Source: Clostridiaceae bacterium (GTDB taxonomy: Bacteria > Bacillota > Clostridia > Saccharofermentanales > DTU023). From it: a stretch of DNA of 64,000 nt. The position numbers and the translations under genes are program-made. The stretch is taken from contig DUVN01000029.1 of NCBI GenBank assembly GCA_012841015.1, positions 1-64,000 of the forward strand. Direction: 5' to 3'. Each line of letters starts with the position of its first letter. The first letter of the stretch is position 1. The notes under the pieces were generated by a model. That model worked only from the letters and a program-made list of their open reading frames with translations. It did no database searches and was not told the DNA's origin. Positions 1 through 9,568 of this stretch are shown in pieces.

Positions 1-75
1 AAGCGCAATGGCAGGGCCCGGTATTCCGTCACGATCACCGATGACGATGACCTTTTTACCGTCGAGTATGCTCAT
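1..75 (-). CDS. grdA: Glycine reductase complex selenoprotein A, N-terminal fragment (continues off window)
   Basis: Reverse complement reads MSILDGKKVIVIGDRDGIPGPAIAL, a GrdA N-terminus; located next to trxA/trxB/grdB/grdE. Confidence 0.85.
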   Translation of the reverse strand, partial: MSILDGKKVIVIGDRDGIPGPAIAL

Positions 76-227
76 TCAATCATCTCCTTTCATTTGATCT
101 CGGGTGATCAAGGGGAACCCACCCCATCACGCGACAAAGTATTCTTGTCACGAGTATATAGTTTATCACGAAAAGGCTATCTTTGGCAGATAATGGCGCT
201 AAAGAAGGTCCATCGTGATACACGCTA

Positions 228-545
228 TTAAATGTACTTTTTTACCATATCTTCAACAGCGTCAGCTGTCGCGTCGTCCTTAACGAGCTCCTCTATTTTT
301 TCGCCGTTTTGGTAAATGGCGACGACTGGCAGCCCGAGAATTTTCTGACTGATGGCTAGGCGGCGAGCTTTCGAGGTGTTGAGTGCCGTGAAAAGGATTT
401 TGTCTCCATATTGCTCTTCAAGCGCTTCGACGTGCGGCTTCAGCGCGGCACAGGGGACACATCCGTCGCCGTAAAAATCAACGAGGATCGTGCCTTCACC
501 TTGGAGGACGATTTCATCAAAGTTTTTTCTGTCAAGTTCTAACAT
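228..545 (-). CDS. trxA: Thioredoxin of the glycine reductase system (active site GCVPC)
   Basis: MLELDRKNFDEIVLQGEGTILVDFYGDGCVPCAALKP; thioredoxin fold motif with GCVPC instead of WCGPC; start chosen at internal ATG with AGGAAG upstream. Confidence 0.9.
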   Translation of the reverse strand: MLELDRKNFDEIVLQGEGTILVDFYGDGCVPCAALKPHVEALEEQYGDKILFTALNTSKARRLAISQKILGLPVVAIYQNGEKIEELVKDDATADAVEDMVKKYI

Positions 546-796
546 ATGTATTTCCTTCCTAATCTGATTCCAGATCAAATTATATCTTCAAAAAGCGAAC
601 GGCGCCTTTCACTATAAAACGAATCCGCGTGATGAGAAGCGGTTTCGTTCATGCGGTTTACATAGCATCCAAAATCTGTCACCGCTCTACTCGCCATCGA
701 TGCGTATCAAACGGATATGGCACGAGACGCTTTTCAACTTTTGTTAAGCAGAGATGAGACGGTGGTTCGCCTTTCTCACCTCTGCCATACTTTTTC

Positions 797-1753
797 CTAT
801 CCGATGACGCCAGAGGCGAGATCGTGCTCTACCTGCATGGCGGCAATCGCGCCGTCCGCACAAGCCGTAACGACTTGGCGCAGAGGTGTTTTACGGACAT
901 CGCCTGCGGCGTAGACGCCTAGGAGACTTGTCCGCATCGACTCATCTGTCAGGATATAGTCGTACTCCGTGTCGATTTTATCGAGGAAAAGCTGGGAATT
1001 CGGTAAGAATCCGATAAACACGAATACACCAAACATCCCGTCGTCGGGATCGGCCTCGACGAGGCGCTCCTCGCCCGTCTTCGTATCTTTGACCGTCATT
1101 CCGGAGAGGATACCGTCGCCGTGCAGTCCGACGACCACGGAATTCCACATAAACTCGATCTTGTCGTTTGCGAATGCGCGTTCGCGGATCGACTCAACGG
1201 CGCGAAGTTCATCGCGGCGGTGGATGATCGTGACTTTTCGCGCGAATTTCGTCAGATAGATCGCCTCTTCAACGGCCGTATCGCCGCCACCGACAACGAA
1301 CACCTCGAAATCCTCAAAAAACGACCCGTCGCATGTCGCACAGTAAGAGACACCGCGTCCGGTGAATTCAGCTTCGCCGGGACATCCGATCAGCCGCGGG
1401 TGAGCGCCCGTCGCAATGATAACAGCTTTCGATTCGTAGACGCCGCGGCGCGTATGGACGCGTTTCACTTTGCCTTCGAGCTCAACTTCCGTGACGTTTG
1501 CGCTTAAGCGCTCGACGCCGAAGTGCGCAACTTGCGCCGTCATGCGTGCGATCAGCTCGGCACCGCTTTCAATCTTATCGGGGCCCGACAGGCCACCGGG
1601 GAAATTTTCTATTTCGGATGTGATGGCGATTTGACCACCGTCCTGACCTTTTTCGATCAGGAGCGTATCGAGTCTAGAACGTCCTGCGTAAATGCCTGCT
1701 GTCAGACCGGCGGGGCCCGCTCCGATGATGATGAGATCGTACAATTTTTCCAT
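797..1753 (-). CDS. trxB: Thioredoxin reductase
   Basis: MEKLYDLIIIGAGPAGLTAGIYAGRSRLDTLLIEK, CATCDGSFF redox motif, GGGDTAVEEA NAD(P)H motif; RBS AGGAAGG before the internal ATG. Confidence 0.93.
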   Translation of the reverse strand: MEKLYDLIIIGAGPAGLTAGIYAGRSRLDTLLIEKGQDGGQIAITSEIENFPGGLSGPDKIESGAELIARMTAQVAHFGVERLSANVTEVELEGKVKRVHTRRGVYESKAVIIATGAHPRLIGCPGEAEFTGRGVSYCATCDGSFFEDFEVFVVGGGDTAVEEAIYLTKFARKVTIIHRRDELRAVESIRERAFANDKIEFMWNSVVVGLHGDGILSGMTVKDTKTGEERLVEADPDDGMFGVFVFIGFLPNSQLFLDKIDTEYDYILTDESMRTSLLGVYAAGDVRKTPLRQVVTACADGAIAAMQVEHDLASGVIG

Positions 1754-1796
1754 AAAACCTTTGCCTTCCTGAAATCTCCGGATAGCAGCCACCAAT

Positions 1797-3107
1797 TTAG
1801 ACTTCAAATATCGTCTGGTCGTCGACTTCCGTGGACAGCGCCTCGAGCGCCTTGTCGACCAGCTTGCGCCTCAGTGCGTATTCTTCATCAAGGGGGAGTT
1901 CCGGATTGCCCAACGGGTGCGGAATCGCGATTGTTGGGACGATACGGTTCGCGCCGACCGTCATGGAGATCGGGGTGACCGTACACATGTGTACCACAGG
2001 GATACCTGTTCTTTCAATTTCTTTGACCATTGTTGCACCGCAACGTGTACAAGTTCCTCAGGTCGATGTGAGAATCACGGCATCTACTTCATAGGAGTGA
2101 AGTTTCTCCGCGATCTCGGCAGCATATTTCTTCGCTGAGGCGACGGCTGTGCCGTTTCCGGTGGTCGAGTAGAACCAATCGTGAAGTTTGCCGATTTTGC
2201 CTTCTTTTTCGTACTGACGCAGAACGTCGACGGGAATGACACGGTCGGCATCCTCGTTGGCATACACGGGGTCGTGACCGCCGTGAGCCGTTTCGAATGT
2301 TTCGCTCGTCAGATCATCAACACCCTCGATGTTATAGCTTCCATATTTTGAAGCAGAAGAACTCTCAATGCGATCAGGGTTACCCTTCGGGACGATACCA
2401 CCTGAAGTCACGATGGCGATGTTTGCCTTCGTCATGTCGACGATAGCGGGCATCGGGGGCACGCGATCGAATGTGGGCATCGGGTATTCCGTCTCGAACG
2501 GCTTGCCTGCGATCTTCTTAAGCAGCATCTCAAGGGCGCGCGTACTTCCGCGCTTCTTATCGAAGAAGTTTCTGCGGACGCCGTCAGGGATGTATCCATC
2601 TTCGACGGATGCGCCGATGCGTTCACCTTTAACGAGTTTGAGTGCGAGTTTCGCCATCGCGGGGACAGCTTTTCTCATGCCGCCGGCGTTATTCGCCGTG
2701 GAGATGATCAAGACCTTCGTGCGGAACATATCGGCACCGGGGTTCTCGACGTACATACCTGTCAGGACGGGAATGCCGAGCTCCGTTTTTACGGCATCGC
2801 AGATGGTGCCGCAGGCGACGCCGTAACGTCCGGCGTTAAAGGCAGGGCCGGCGATGAACAGGTCGGGGGATTCTTCTCTGACCATATCGAGGACCGTCTT
2901 TGTGGCGACCTCGAGATTCTCGTTGAACCAAGAGTCTCCGCAGACAATCGTCGCGACGATTTCCGCCTCATCTTTGAACTGCTTGGTGAAGGCAAGTCCC
3001 GGACCTGCGGGACCTTTGCGCTTTTCCGCGGGGATGTGCGCCATTTCTTCGCCGCCGACTTGACCGAAGAACTGGTTGATGTAATGGACAACTTTAAATT
3101 TGCTCAT
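1797..3107 (-). CDS. grdB: Glycine reductase complex component B gamma subunit, selenoprotein (in-frame UGA = Sec at 2058-2060)
   Basis: ORFs 2058..3107 and 1797..2030 are in the same frame and join as ...VDAVILTST-U-GTCTRCGATMVKEIERTGIPVVHMCTVTPISMTVGANRIVPT..., the GrdB Sec context. Confidence 0.93.
2032..2044 (-). promoter_or_regulatory. Candidate bacterial SECIS hairpin of grdB
   Basis: mRNA-sense GUUGC-GGU-GCAAC stem-loop downstream of UGA (2058-2060); the GGU loop lies about 18 nt after UGA, within the usual bacterial SECIS distance. Confidence 0.7.
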
Positions 3108-3118
3108 TGTATCCTCCT

Positions 3119-4402
3119 TTATCGTGCGCTCATGCGGTTGAAGCCCATCTCATTTGTCGCTCCCGTGATGATCTGGAGCTCGGCTTCGATGGAACCGTCA
3201 GGCCGCAGCGACCCGGCGTGACCGCCGGCTACTGTGTCGACATAGTCGAGCGTGCCGATGACGCGATCGAGCGGTGGCAAAATGACGACTTCGTTTGCGT
3301 TTCCGCCTGTGACGACGGCATTCGCAAGTTCGTCCGCGTCAGCCAGCGACTGGCTCTTGCCGTCTTGTCCGGCATACTCGTCTGTGATGATGACTGTCTT
3401 GATGCCCTGTTTTTCGAGCTTCGTGCAGTTCATGATCAAGTCTGTGTCGGGGTTTCCAAAGCCTTCCTGTGAGATGATCGCCGCATCAAGCGAGAGGTAG
3501 CTAGCCATCTTGGAAGTCCAGTCCGAGGAACGGATCTTATCATCTAGGTAGACGTTTTCGTTTGTGATGATGGTCCCGACGAAGTTGATCTTTTTGCCGT
3601 GAACGGCGAGCAGATCGTGGATGACGGGATTATTCTGGTGGTGGTACGTCGTGTTTTTGTCACACGCCGACACACAGTTGCCGGAGACAATGGCGCCGTC
3701 CATCACTTCTGTGGCGCTGATCATCGTAGACAGTGTGCGCTTTGCGTCTACCCCGTATACGTACGTGTCGTGTAAGAGCCCCTGGCTTTGTAGCATCATG
3801 ACGTACCCGACACGCGGCAAATGTTTCCACTCTTCTTTAAATGTTTCTGCGACGGTCGGCGTCTCGTAGATGACAGTTTCGTCTGGCACGAGATCTCTTG
3901 CCAATTCACCGATCGCAACAGCTGTTCTCAACCCTGCAAGCCGTGCGGCAGCCTCATACTCGTGCTGTTTGAAGTTATCAACAGGCTCCATGACGAGCAC
4001 GAGATTGTGCAGTTTTGAGAAAGGCGTGTAATCTGCTCCGACACCTGTCATATCGATGATTCCCTCTTGGAAACCGACGATCGGACCTGCCGTGACGACT
4101 GCCATGCCGCGGAGCACATGTGTTTTGCCTGAGCCGACAGTGTTGACCTTTGAAATCATGCCCGGAAAGACACCGCCGCTACCCTCGACTTTAACGCGAG
4201 GCTCAATCACATCTTTAACAGGCGTGATACGAATGCTCTCGCCTGGCGTTGCGATCTCAAAATGTGCGGACTTGATGAGGGGGTCTTCCAATACGGGCTC
4301 GAGCAACGGCTCAGGGTTGACAATGAGGATACCGTCTTCGACCGCGTTGTAATCGCCGAATCGGATGCCCTTGATGTCAATGTAGCCCACTTCTAGTTTC
4401 AC
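3119..4402 (-). CDS. grdE: Glycine reductase complex component B alpha/beta proprotein
   Basis: 427 aa MKLEVGYIDIKGIRFGDYNAVEDGILIVNPEPL...; GNCVSACDKNTTYHHQNNP around the processing-site Cys. Confidence 0.93.
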   Translation of the reverse strand: MKLEVGYIDIKGIRFGDYNAVEDGILIVNPEPLLEPVLEDPLIKSAHFEIATPGESIRITPVKDVIEPRVKVEGSGGVFPGMISKVNTVGSGKTHVLRGMAVVTAGPIVGFQEGIIDMTGVGADYTPFSKLHNLVLVMEPVDNFKQHEYEAAARLAGLRTAVAIGELARDLVPDETVIYETPTVAETFKEEWKHLPRVGYVMMLQSQGLLHDTYVYGVDAKRTLSTMISATEVMDGAIVSGNCVSACDKNTTYHHQNNPVIHDLLAVHGKKINFVGTIITNENVYLDDKIRSSDWTSKMASYLSLDAAIISQEGFGNPDTDLIMNCTKLEKQGIKTVIITDEYAGQDGKSQSLADADELANAVVTGGNANEVVILPPLDRVIGTLDYVDTVAGGHAGSLRPDGSIEAELQIITGATNEMGFNRMSAR

Positions 4403-4443
4403 GTTCTCACCTCTTTTTCTGTTTTTATGGACGGATTCGTGAT

Positions 4444-4890
4444 CTAAACCCGCCCTATTGCCTCGACCGACGGCAACGCACTCTCGATCAGGCTCAGATC
4501 AATTATCTGAAAATCTCGATCAATCGAGGGCTTAGTCGGTTCAAGGCGTTCTCGTGATTGACTGATGATCTGCAAAGCAAACTCAACGAGCTCAAGTGAC
4601 GTCGTATCGATCGCCGAACCTTTGCTCGTCGAGACCATGACAGAACGATATGGCGTTTCCCAAGGTTTGACACTTCCTGCAAGAGGGGCTGTCAACACAC
4701 GATGATGCTGATGAACGAGATCGCGGACCGTTTCGATCACATCACGATCGCTGCCATACTCTAAAAAAACGACGCGGCAACGCTCGCCGAAAGCATCGGC
4801 GACCATCGGGTTGTTCGTTACGACCTGATACTTGTTCGCATGCAATGTCTCTTGTTCTCCGCCAAGCGTCAATCGACAAAAGTTCACCAC
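4444..4890 (-). CDS. grdX: GrdX family protein
   Basis: 148 aa with YQVVTNNPMVAD... and position at the head of the grd cluster. Confidence 0.75.
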   Translation of the reverse strand: MVNFCRLTLGGEQETLHANKYQVVTNNPMVADAFGERCRVVFLEYGSDRDVIETVRDLVHQHHRVLTAPLAGSVKPWETPYRSVMVSTSKGSAIDTTSLELVEFALQIISQSRERLEPTKPSIDRDFQIIDLSLIESALPSVEAIGRV

Positions 4891-5263
4891 GTCTTATTAT
4901 CTCAAACAAGAGAATAATTGCAAGTGAAAAACCCACAAACAAAGACATAAACAAACGCTTAGCGCTGTATGCTGTATAGAGACACCGCATATATGCTTTT
5001 TGTCTATCCTTCAAGATGAGGAATATTCATACAAGACAGAACGCACCTGACTATTCAGAGCTCGCCAGATTAGAGAGAATGGACGATGTGTCAGAGTTAA
5101 CTAAACGACCAGTGTTTCTCTCTTGTCTGTTGACTTTGTCATTCAGATTTAGTGTAGTGTCACTCATCTCATTCGTTACGGTAAATGTAAAGAAGGGTCA
5201 AGCGTGTTAGAATGGGGAAGCCAATAGAGTGAAACAAAAATAGAATTTATCTAGGAGGACACC

Positions 5264-5848
5264 ATGTCATTAAAAGGAACAAAGACGGCAAAAAATCTGA
5301 TGATTTCCTTTGCTGGAGAAGCTCAAGCTACTTTCCGCTACAATGTAGCGGCCAAACAGGCCAAAAAAGAGGGCTACGTTCAGATCCAAAATATTTTCGA
5401 AGAGACAGCTCGTAATGAAGTTGAGCACGGCAAACGCTTTTACAAGTTCTTGCGCGAAGATTTTGAACCGGACGAAGCTGTGAATGTCAACTGGGACTAT
5501 CCCGTCACCTACTCCAATACGGTGGACAACTTGCAAAGCGCGATCAATGGTGAGCACGGTGAGGCGAACACCATGTATCCTGAATTTGCCGACATTGCTG
5601 AAGAGGAAGGTTTCCCGGAGATCGCCTACGTGTGGCGCGAGATCGCTGAAGTCGAAGAGGCACACGAAATCCGCTTCCGGAAGCTGCTTGACAATATCAA
5701 GGCTGGCCGAGTTTTCGAGCGCGATGAGGAAGTTGTCTGGAAGTGCAATAACTGTGGTTACCTGCACACAGGTAAGTCAGCTCCTGATCGCTGTCCCGCT
5801 TGCGATCATGAGCAGGAGTACTTTGAGCTCTTCGTCGAGACGTACTGA
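5264..5848 (+). CDS. Rubrerythrin family protein
   Basis: MSLKGTKTAKNLMISFAGEAQATFRYNVAA; ExxRNEVEHGK diiron helices; C-terminal rubredoxin-like CNNCGYLHTG..CPAC; RBS AGGAGG. Confidence 0.95.
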   Translation: MSLKGTKTAKNLMISFAGEAQATFRYNVAAKQAKKEGYVQIQNIFEETARNEVEHGKRFYKFLREDFEPDEAVNVNWDYPVTYSNTVDNLQSAINGEHGEANTMYPEFADIAEEEGFPEIAYVWREIAEVEEAHEIRFRKLLDNIKAGRVFERDEEVVWKCNNCGYLHTGKSAPDRCPACDHEQEYFELFVETY

Positions 5849-5925
5849 TTCGATTGAAATGGAAAACGGTTGACGGGGCTGTCTCAAAACGGCTCATCCA
5901 AAGTAAGTAGAAAGTGCCCCGCCGA

Positions 5926-5963
5926 CCGTTTTTAGAAGAAGGCTAGCCTTCTTCTAAAAACGG
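5926..5963. repeat. 38-bp perfect palindrome (hairpin/cruciform; possible bidirectional terminator)
   Basis: CCGTTTTTAGAAGAAGGCT|AGCCTTCTTCTAAAAACGG, exact reverse complement of itself. Confidence 0.9.
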
Positions 5964-6040
5964 AACCCCCTGAGGTTCTGAGGGAAGAGGAAGGAATCTA
6001 CTCCTGACACACTGGACTTGACTTATTCTCAAGTAGCTTG

Positions 6041-6261
6041 TGGTCAATATTTACGCTTTGAGTAACAGTGTTTTACCTAAAGCGTTATTTTTGACCAGAT
6101 TCGCGCGATTTTCAGTGGTATCTGGTCAAAATTTCCACCTTGGGTAACGGTTTCTTTCCAAAAGTGTATTTTTTGTCCATTTTCGAGCCCTTTCCACTGG
6201 TTAGTGGTCAAAAAATACACCTTGGGTAATGGCTTCTTGCCTAAAACGTCATTTTTGACCA
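6041..6261 (-). repeat. Intergenic repeat array, locus 1: three 57-nt palindromic units with 25-nt linkers (82-nt period)
   Basis: Units at 6041-6097, 6123-6179, 6205-6261, each TGGTCAA...(G)TAA-loop-TT(A)CC...TTGACCA type. Inverted orientation relative to the other two loci, judged from linker sequences. Confidence 0.9.
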
Positions 6262-6507
6262 ACTTAGCAAGCTAATCAATCGTTTCACGTCGGTTGATGC
6301 TAAGATACAAGTGGACTGACGACAATCATTAGGCCTTGAGTGCGAACGTTATTTCGAGACATCGCCGGTTTTTGGGGAGGAGTCCATAAGCCAAAACGAC
6401 TTGATCAAACTCGGAATCCCTGCTTTATACTGGAGAAATATGCGGATATTAATGTGGACTGTGTTTTTACCTAGAAGTTAGACAATTTCTATTTATATCA
6501 TTTCTCA

Positions 6508-7335
6508 TTATGCTATTATGCGACTTCTGATTTCATCAATTAATCGTTCCTTGTCATATGGTAACGTGCCTTTTATCTTAATAATATTAGTTGGATGCGT
6601 TGTATCAAATATCATTGCTCGATTAGGTTCAAGATTTTCTAAAAGTGTTATTATTTCAACTATGCGTTCACCGCCACTGGGAGGAATAAAATAACCTCTT
6701 TCGATCATCTTGTGTAATTCTGTTCCGGTAAACACTGTTAAATTCATCGTAATAACGGACCTTGGTGCAAACGTATTGATCATTTTTGCAGTTGCAACGG
6801 CGTTATCTGCCGACTGACCTTTGCCGGCAATCCCATATATTATAATTGCATTAAATGGTATTTTTGCTTCGTTAAGTTTTCTTGCTTGTTCTATTGCTTC
6901 ATTTACTGTATGACCTTTATTAATCAATTTAAGTATATCGTCTCTGCCTGTTTCAAAGCCGATATATAAAAGTCTAAGCCCCAAGTTATGAAGAATAGAA
7001 AGTTCTTCAAGAGAAAATTTTGAAATACTTCTTATGGATGCATAAGATGCCACACAAGCACAATATGGCAAGTATTTGCGAATCATTTTAAGCAACCTTT
7101 TCATTTTGTCATATCCTATTGACATAGGATCCGCACCGGTTAAGAATACTTTTTCGGTATACTTAAATCCGTGCTTCAGTTCCATTTCAATATCCGGAAA
7201 AGGAACTTCACAATATTTTTCGTCTTTATACATAGAACAAAACGCACATTTGTTATATGAACATCCTATTGTTGCCGGTAACAAGGCAGTAGTCATTTCA
7301 TCTTGCGGATAAAAAACGTTTGCACTCTTATACAT
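6508..7335 (-). CDS. Radical SAM protein
   Basis: CSYNKCAFC (CxxxCxxC), GADPMSIGYDKMKRLL, IGFETGRDDILKLINKGHT radical SAM core motifs. Confidence 0.88.
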   Translation of the reverse strand: MYKSANVFYPQDEMTTALLPATIGCSYNKCAFCSMYKDEKYCEVPFPDIEMELKHGFKYTEKVFLTGADPMSIGYDKMKRLLKMIRKYLPYCACVASYASIRSISKFSLEELSILHNLGLRLLYIGFETGRDDILKLINKGHTVNEAIEQARKLNEAKIPFNAIIIYGIAGKGQSADNAVATAKMINTFAPRSVITMNLTVFTGTELHKMIERGYFIPPSGGERIVEIITLLENLEPNRAMIFDTTHPTNIIKIKGTLPYDKERLIDEIRSRIIA

Positions 7336-7501
7336 ATTACAAACACCCCTTTGGCTAATGAGATAAAATTCCCACCTGCAGGTTATTTGTCCCTACAAGC
7401 TGATTTTTCACCGGTTACAGCAGAGAACAATTCCAGTTTAGTCATTAAACAGAATAATGCAAAACGAATGAGTACTCACCTGCTCATTTTTATACCATCA
7501 C

Positions 7502-8443
7502 CTAGATTTGATTCTGTACGGGCTTACCTTGATCCGCAGTGGAAGATTTCAACGAAAAGACAGAGATGATGGTAGCACCAAGCAGGATCAAGCCGCAGCC
7601 AATCCAATTGAGAAGAGAATATGATTCTTTTAGAATCAAGTATCCGACGACAATACCTGTCAGTGGTTCCAACATGGATATGACGGAAGTCGTGCTTGCT
7701 CCGACCAATACGATGGCGTGATTGAGTAAGGCAAAAGCCGCGACGCCGACCATCAGGGCAAGGATGACGGAGTAGCCCCACGCCGCAGATGTCATCCGAA
7801 GGTTAAGGAGGCCGCTTACCTGCCCGACAATAAAAGAGACGATGCTGACAAAGATGTTCGTATAAAAAGTCAGCGTGACATGATGCAGCGTGCTTAGCGT
7901 CGTATGCTCAATGCCGAGATAGATGATGGCATAACTCACGGCTGAACCTAGGGCAAGCAGTGTGCCCAAAAGGTGCGTGTCGCCCGATTTTGTAAAAAAA
8001 GTAAGCATACCCAAGAAAGCGAGAAGCAACGAAATGATCTTCCAGCTTCTCGCTTTTTCTCCGAAGAGCAAGATGTTGATCACCATGACAATAACGGGTG
8101 AGATATAATGCAAAACAGTTGCTAGACCGACACCAATGTATTGGAATGACGTATAAAGCAGTGCGGTCGTAGCGAAGTTTCCAGCAATGCTGACGAAAAG
8201 AAGCGTGAGGAGTTGCCGTTTGTTCAGTCGAAGTGAGAGTTTCATGGCTTTCGCGATCAAGAAAAGGAAGAGAACAGAAAACAAAGACCTGGTGAAGGTC
8301 ATGGTGAATCCGTTGCTCCCGCCAGCGTAAGCGAGTTTTGCGACGATAGGAGACGTGCCGAAAAGCAAGGCTGACACAATGGCAGAACTAATTCCAACTA
8401 TATTTTTCTTCTGCATTGTCCCCTTACCTACTTTTGATTTCAC
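7502..8443 (-). CDS. DMT/EamA family transporter
   Basis: About 10 hydrophobic segments in two repeats; SMLEPLTGIVVGYLILKE EamA signature; start may be the internal ATG at 8416. Confidence 0.88.
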   Translation of the reverse strand: MKSKVGKGTMQKKNIVGISSAIVSALLFGTSPIVAKLAYAGGSNGFTMTFTRSLFSVLFLFLIAKAMKLSLRLNKRQLLTLLFVSIAGNFATTALLYTSFQYIGVGLATVLHYISPVIVMVINILLFGEKARSWKIISLLLAFLGMLTFFTKSGDTHLLGTLLALGSAVSYAIIYLGIEHTTLSTLHHVTLTFYTNIFVSIVSFIVGQVSGLLNLRMTSAAWGYSVILALMVGVAAFALLNHAIVLVGASTTSVISMLEPLTGIVVGYLILKESYSLLNWIGCGLILLGATIISVFSLKSSTADQGKPVQNQI

Positions 8444-8771
8444 AAATAAATCCCTCTCTTGAATGATCTAAATAAGCGAATTGCCTTTAGCAAATATGCC
8501 ATATTAAGGCGAGGAACGCAATGAATAATCAAGGTCTACCCCTAACGAGATACTTTACTCAAGCATCGTTCTAGTAAGTATAAAAGTTATCCAAATCGAT
8601 TGTTTTCCCTTAGTTGCATACACAAAAATGGTAATTAGATCATCATAATTCTCGAGTAAAATATTTAAGTGAATTTTTACAACTCAGCTTTATGCCTTCT
8701 ACAGGGACACTGCCATCTGATATATTAAACTTGAGCGCAAAGGGAGTGTTAGCCAAGGGAGTATTAGTCAA

Positions 8772-9530
8772 ATGAGTGAAAAGACTTTTGATTTATGTGC
8801 GATTGTGCGCAATCAGCTCGAGATGTACATGGAGGAAGCTATAAAAAGAGGACAAAAAAGGCTCCCGCCAGAGAAACAGTTGTCAGATAAGTTGCAGGTT
8901 AGTCGCAGCACTGTCCGAACTGTTCTTTCGACATTAGAGTACGAAGGGAAAATTACTCGACGACATGGAAGCGGTACATTTATAAATCCGCACGCATTCA
9001 AACTTCACACAACTCTATATCCGCAAGTATACTACTATGACCTTATCAAATTAAGCGGCTACGTGCCTTCGATCAAGATAATTGATGCCAAGATCATGAG
9101 TGCCGGAAAGATCGGCACACGCTTAGACATTGCACCTACTAGAAAAGTTTTCCAAGTTAGGAAATTGTACCTTGCTGATGGAAAGGCATGCATTTTATGT
9201 GTTGATTACCTGATTTGCAGCCATTTTCGCAATCCCAAACAGATCTTGGCGATTCTTCAGTCAGAGCCAGTATCCATTTTTCAAATTCTCCAGAAATACA
9301 CCAACATGAAAGTTGGTTGGGACGTTATTCGACTAGAGGCTGCCGATCGGTCAGAAGTTCAACAACATGGAGTTGAGATCGAGAGCGCACGTCCCTTTCT
9401 AGTGATTGACAGTGTCAACTATAGTAATGATCAACCGGTTCTGTATGCAAAATCCTATGTAAATACAGATATTATTAAGTTCTACATTGTGCGAGGCCAA
9501 TACGAAGCAGAGCAAGAGAGATCATTATAG
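8772..9530 (+). CDS. GntR family transcriptional regulator (HutC/UTRA type)
   Basis: N-terminal wHTH 'RLPPEKQLSDKLQVSRSTVRTVLSTLEYEGKITRRHGSGTFI' and UTRA-like C-terminus. Confidence 0.9.
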   Translation: MSEKTFDLCAIVRNQLEMYMEEAIKRGQKRLPPEKQLSDKLQVSRSTVRTVLSTLEYEGKITRRHGSGTFINPHAFKLHTTLYPQVYYYDLIKLSGYVPSIKIIDAKIMSAGKIGTRLDIAPTRKVFQVRKLYLADGKACILCVDYLICSHFRNPKQILAILQSEPVSIFQILQKYTNMKVGWDVIRLEAADRSEVQQHGVEIESARPFLVIDSVNYSNDQPVLYAKSYVNTDIIKFYIVRGQYEAEQERSL

Positions 9531-9568
9531 ATCATGTTCAAGAGCTTAGACAGGCTGCGTATAGCCAT

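Noticed and set aside
2058-2060. In-frame UGA splitting grdB, looking like a pseudogene/nonsense mutation
   Set aside because: Context is the known Sec site of GrdB with a SECIS-like hairpin downstream; interpreted as selenocysteine.
5270-5767. 165-aa minus-strand ORF
   Set aside because: Antisense to rubrerythrin, which has strong family support.
6077-6262. 61-aa ORF (MVKNDVLGKKPLPKVYF...)
   Set aside because: Lies entirely in the 82-nt palindromic repeat array; repetitive peptide is a by-product.
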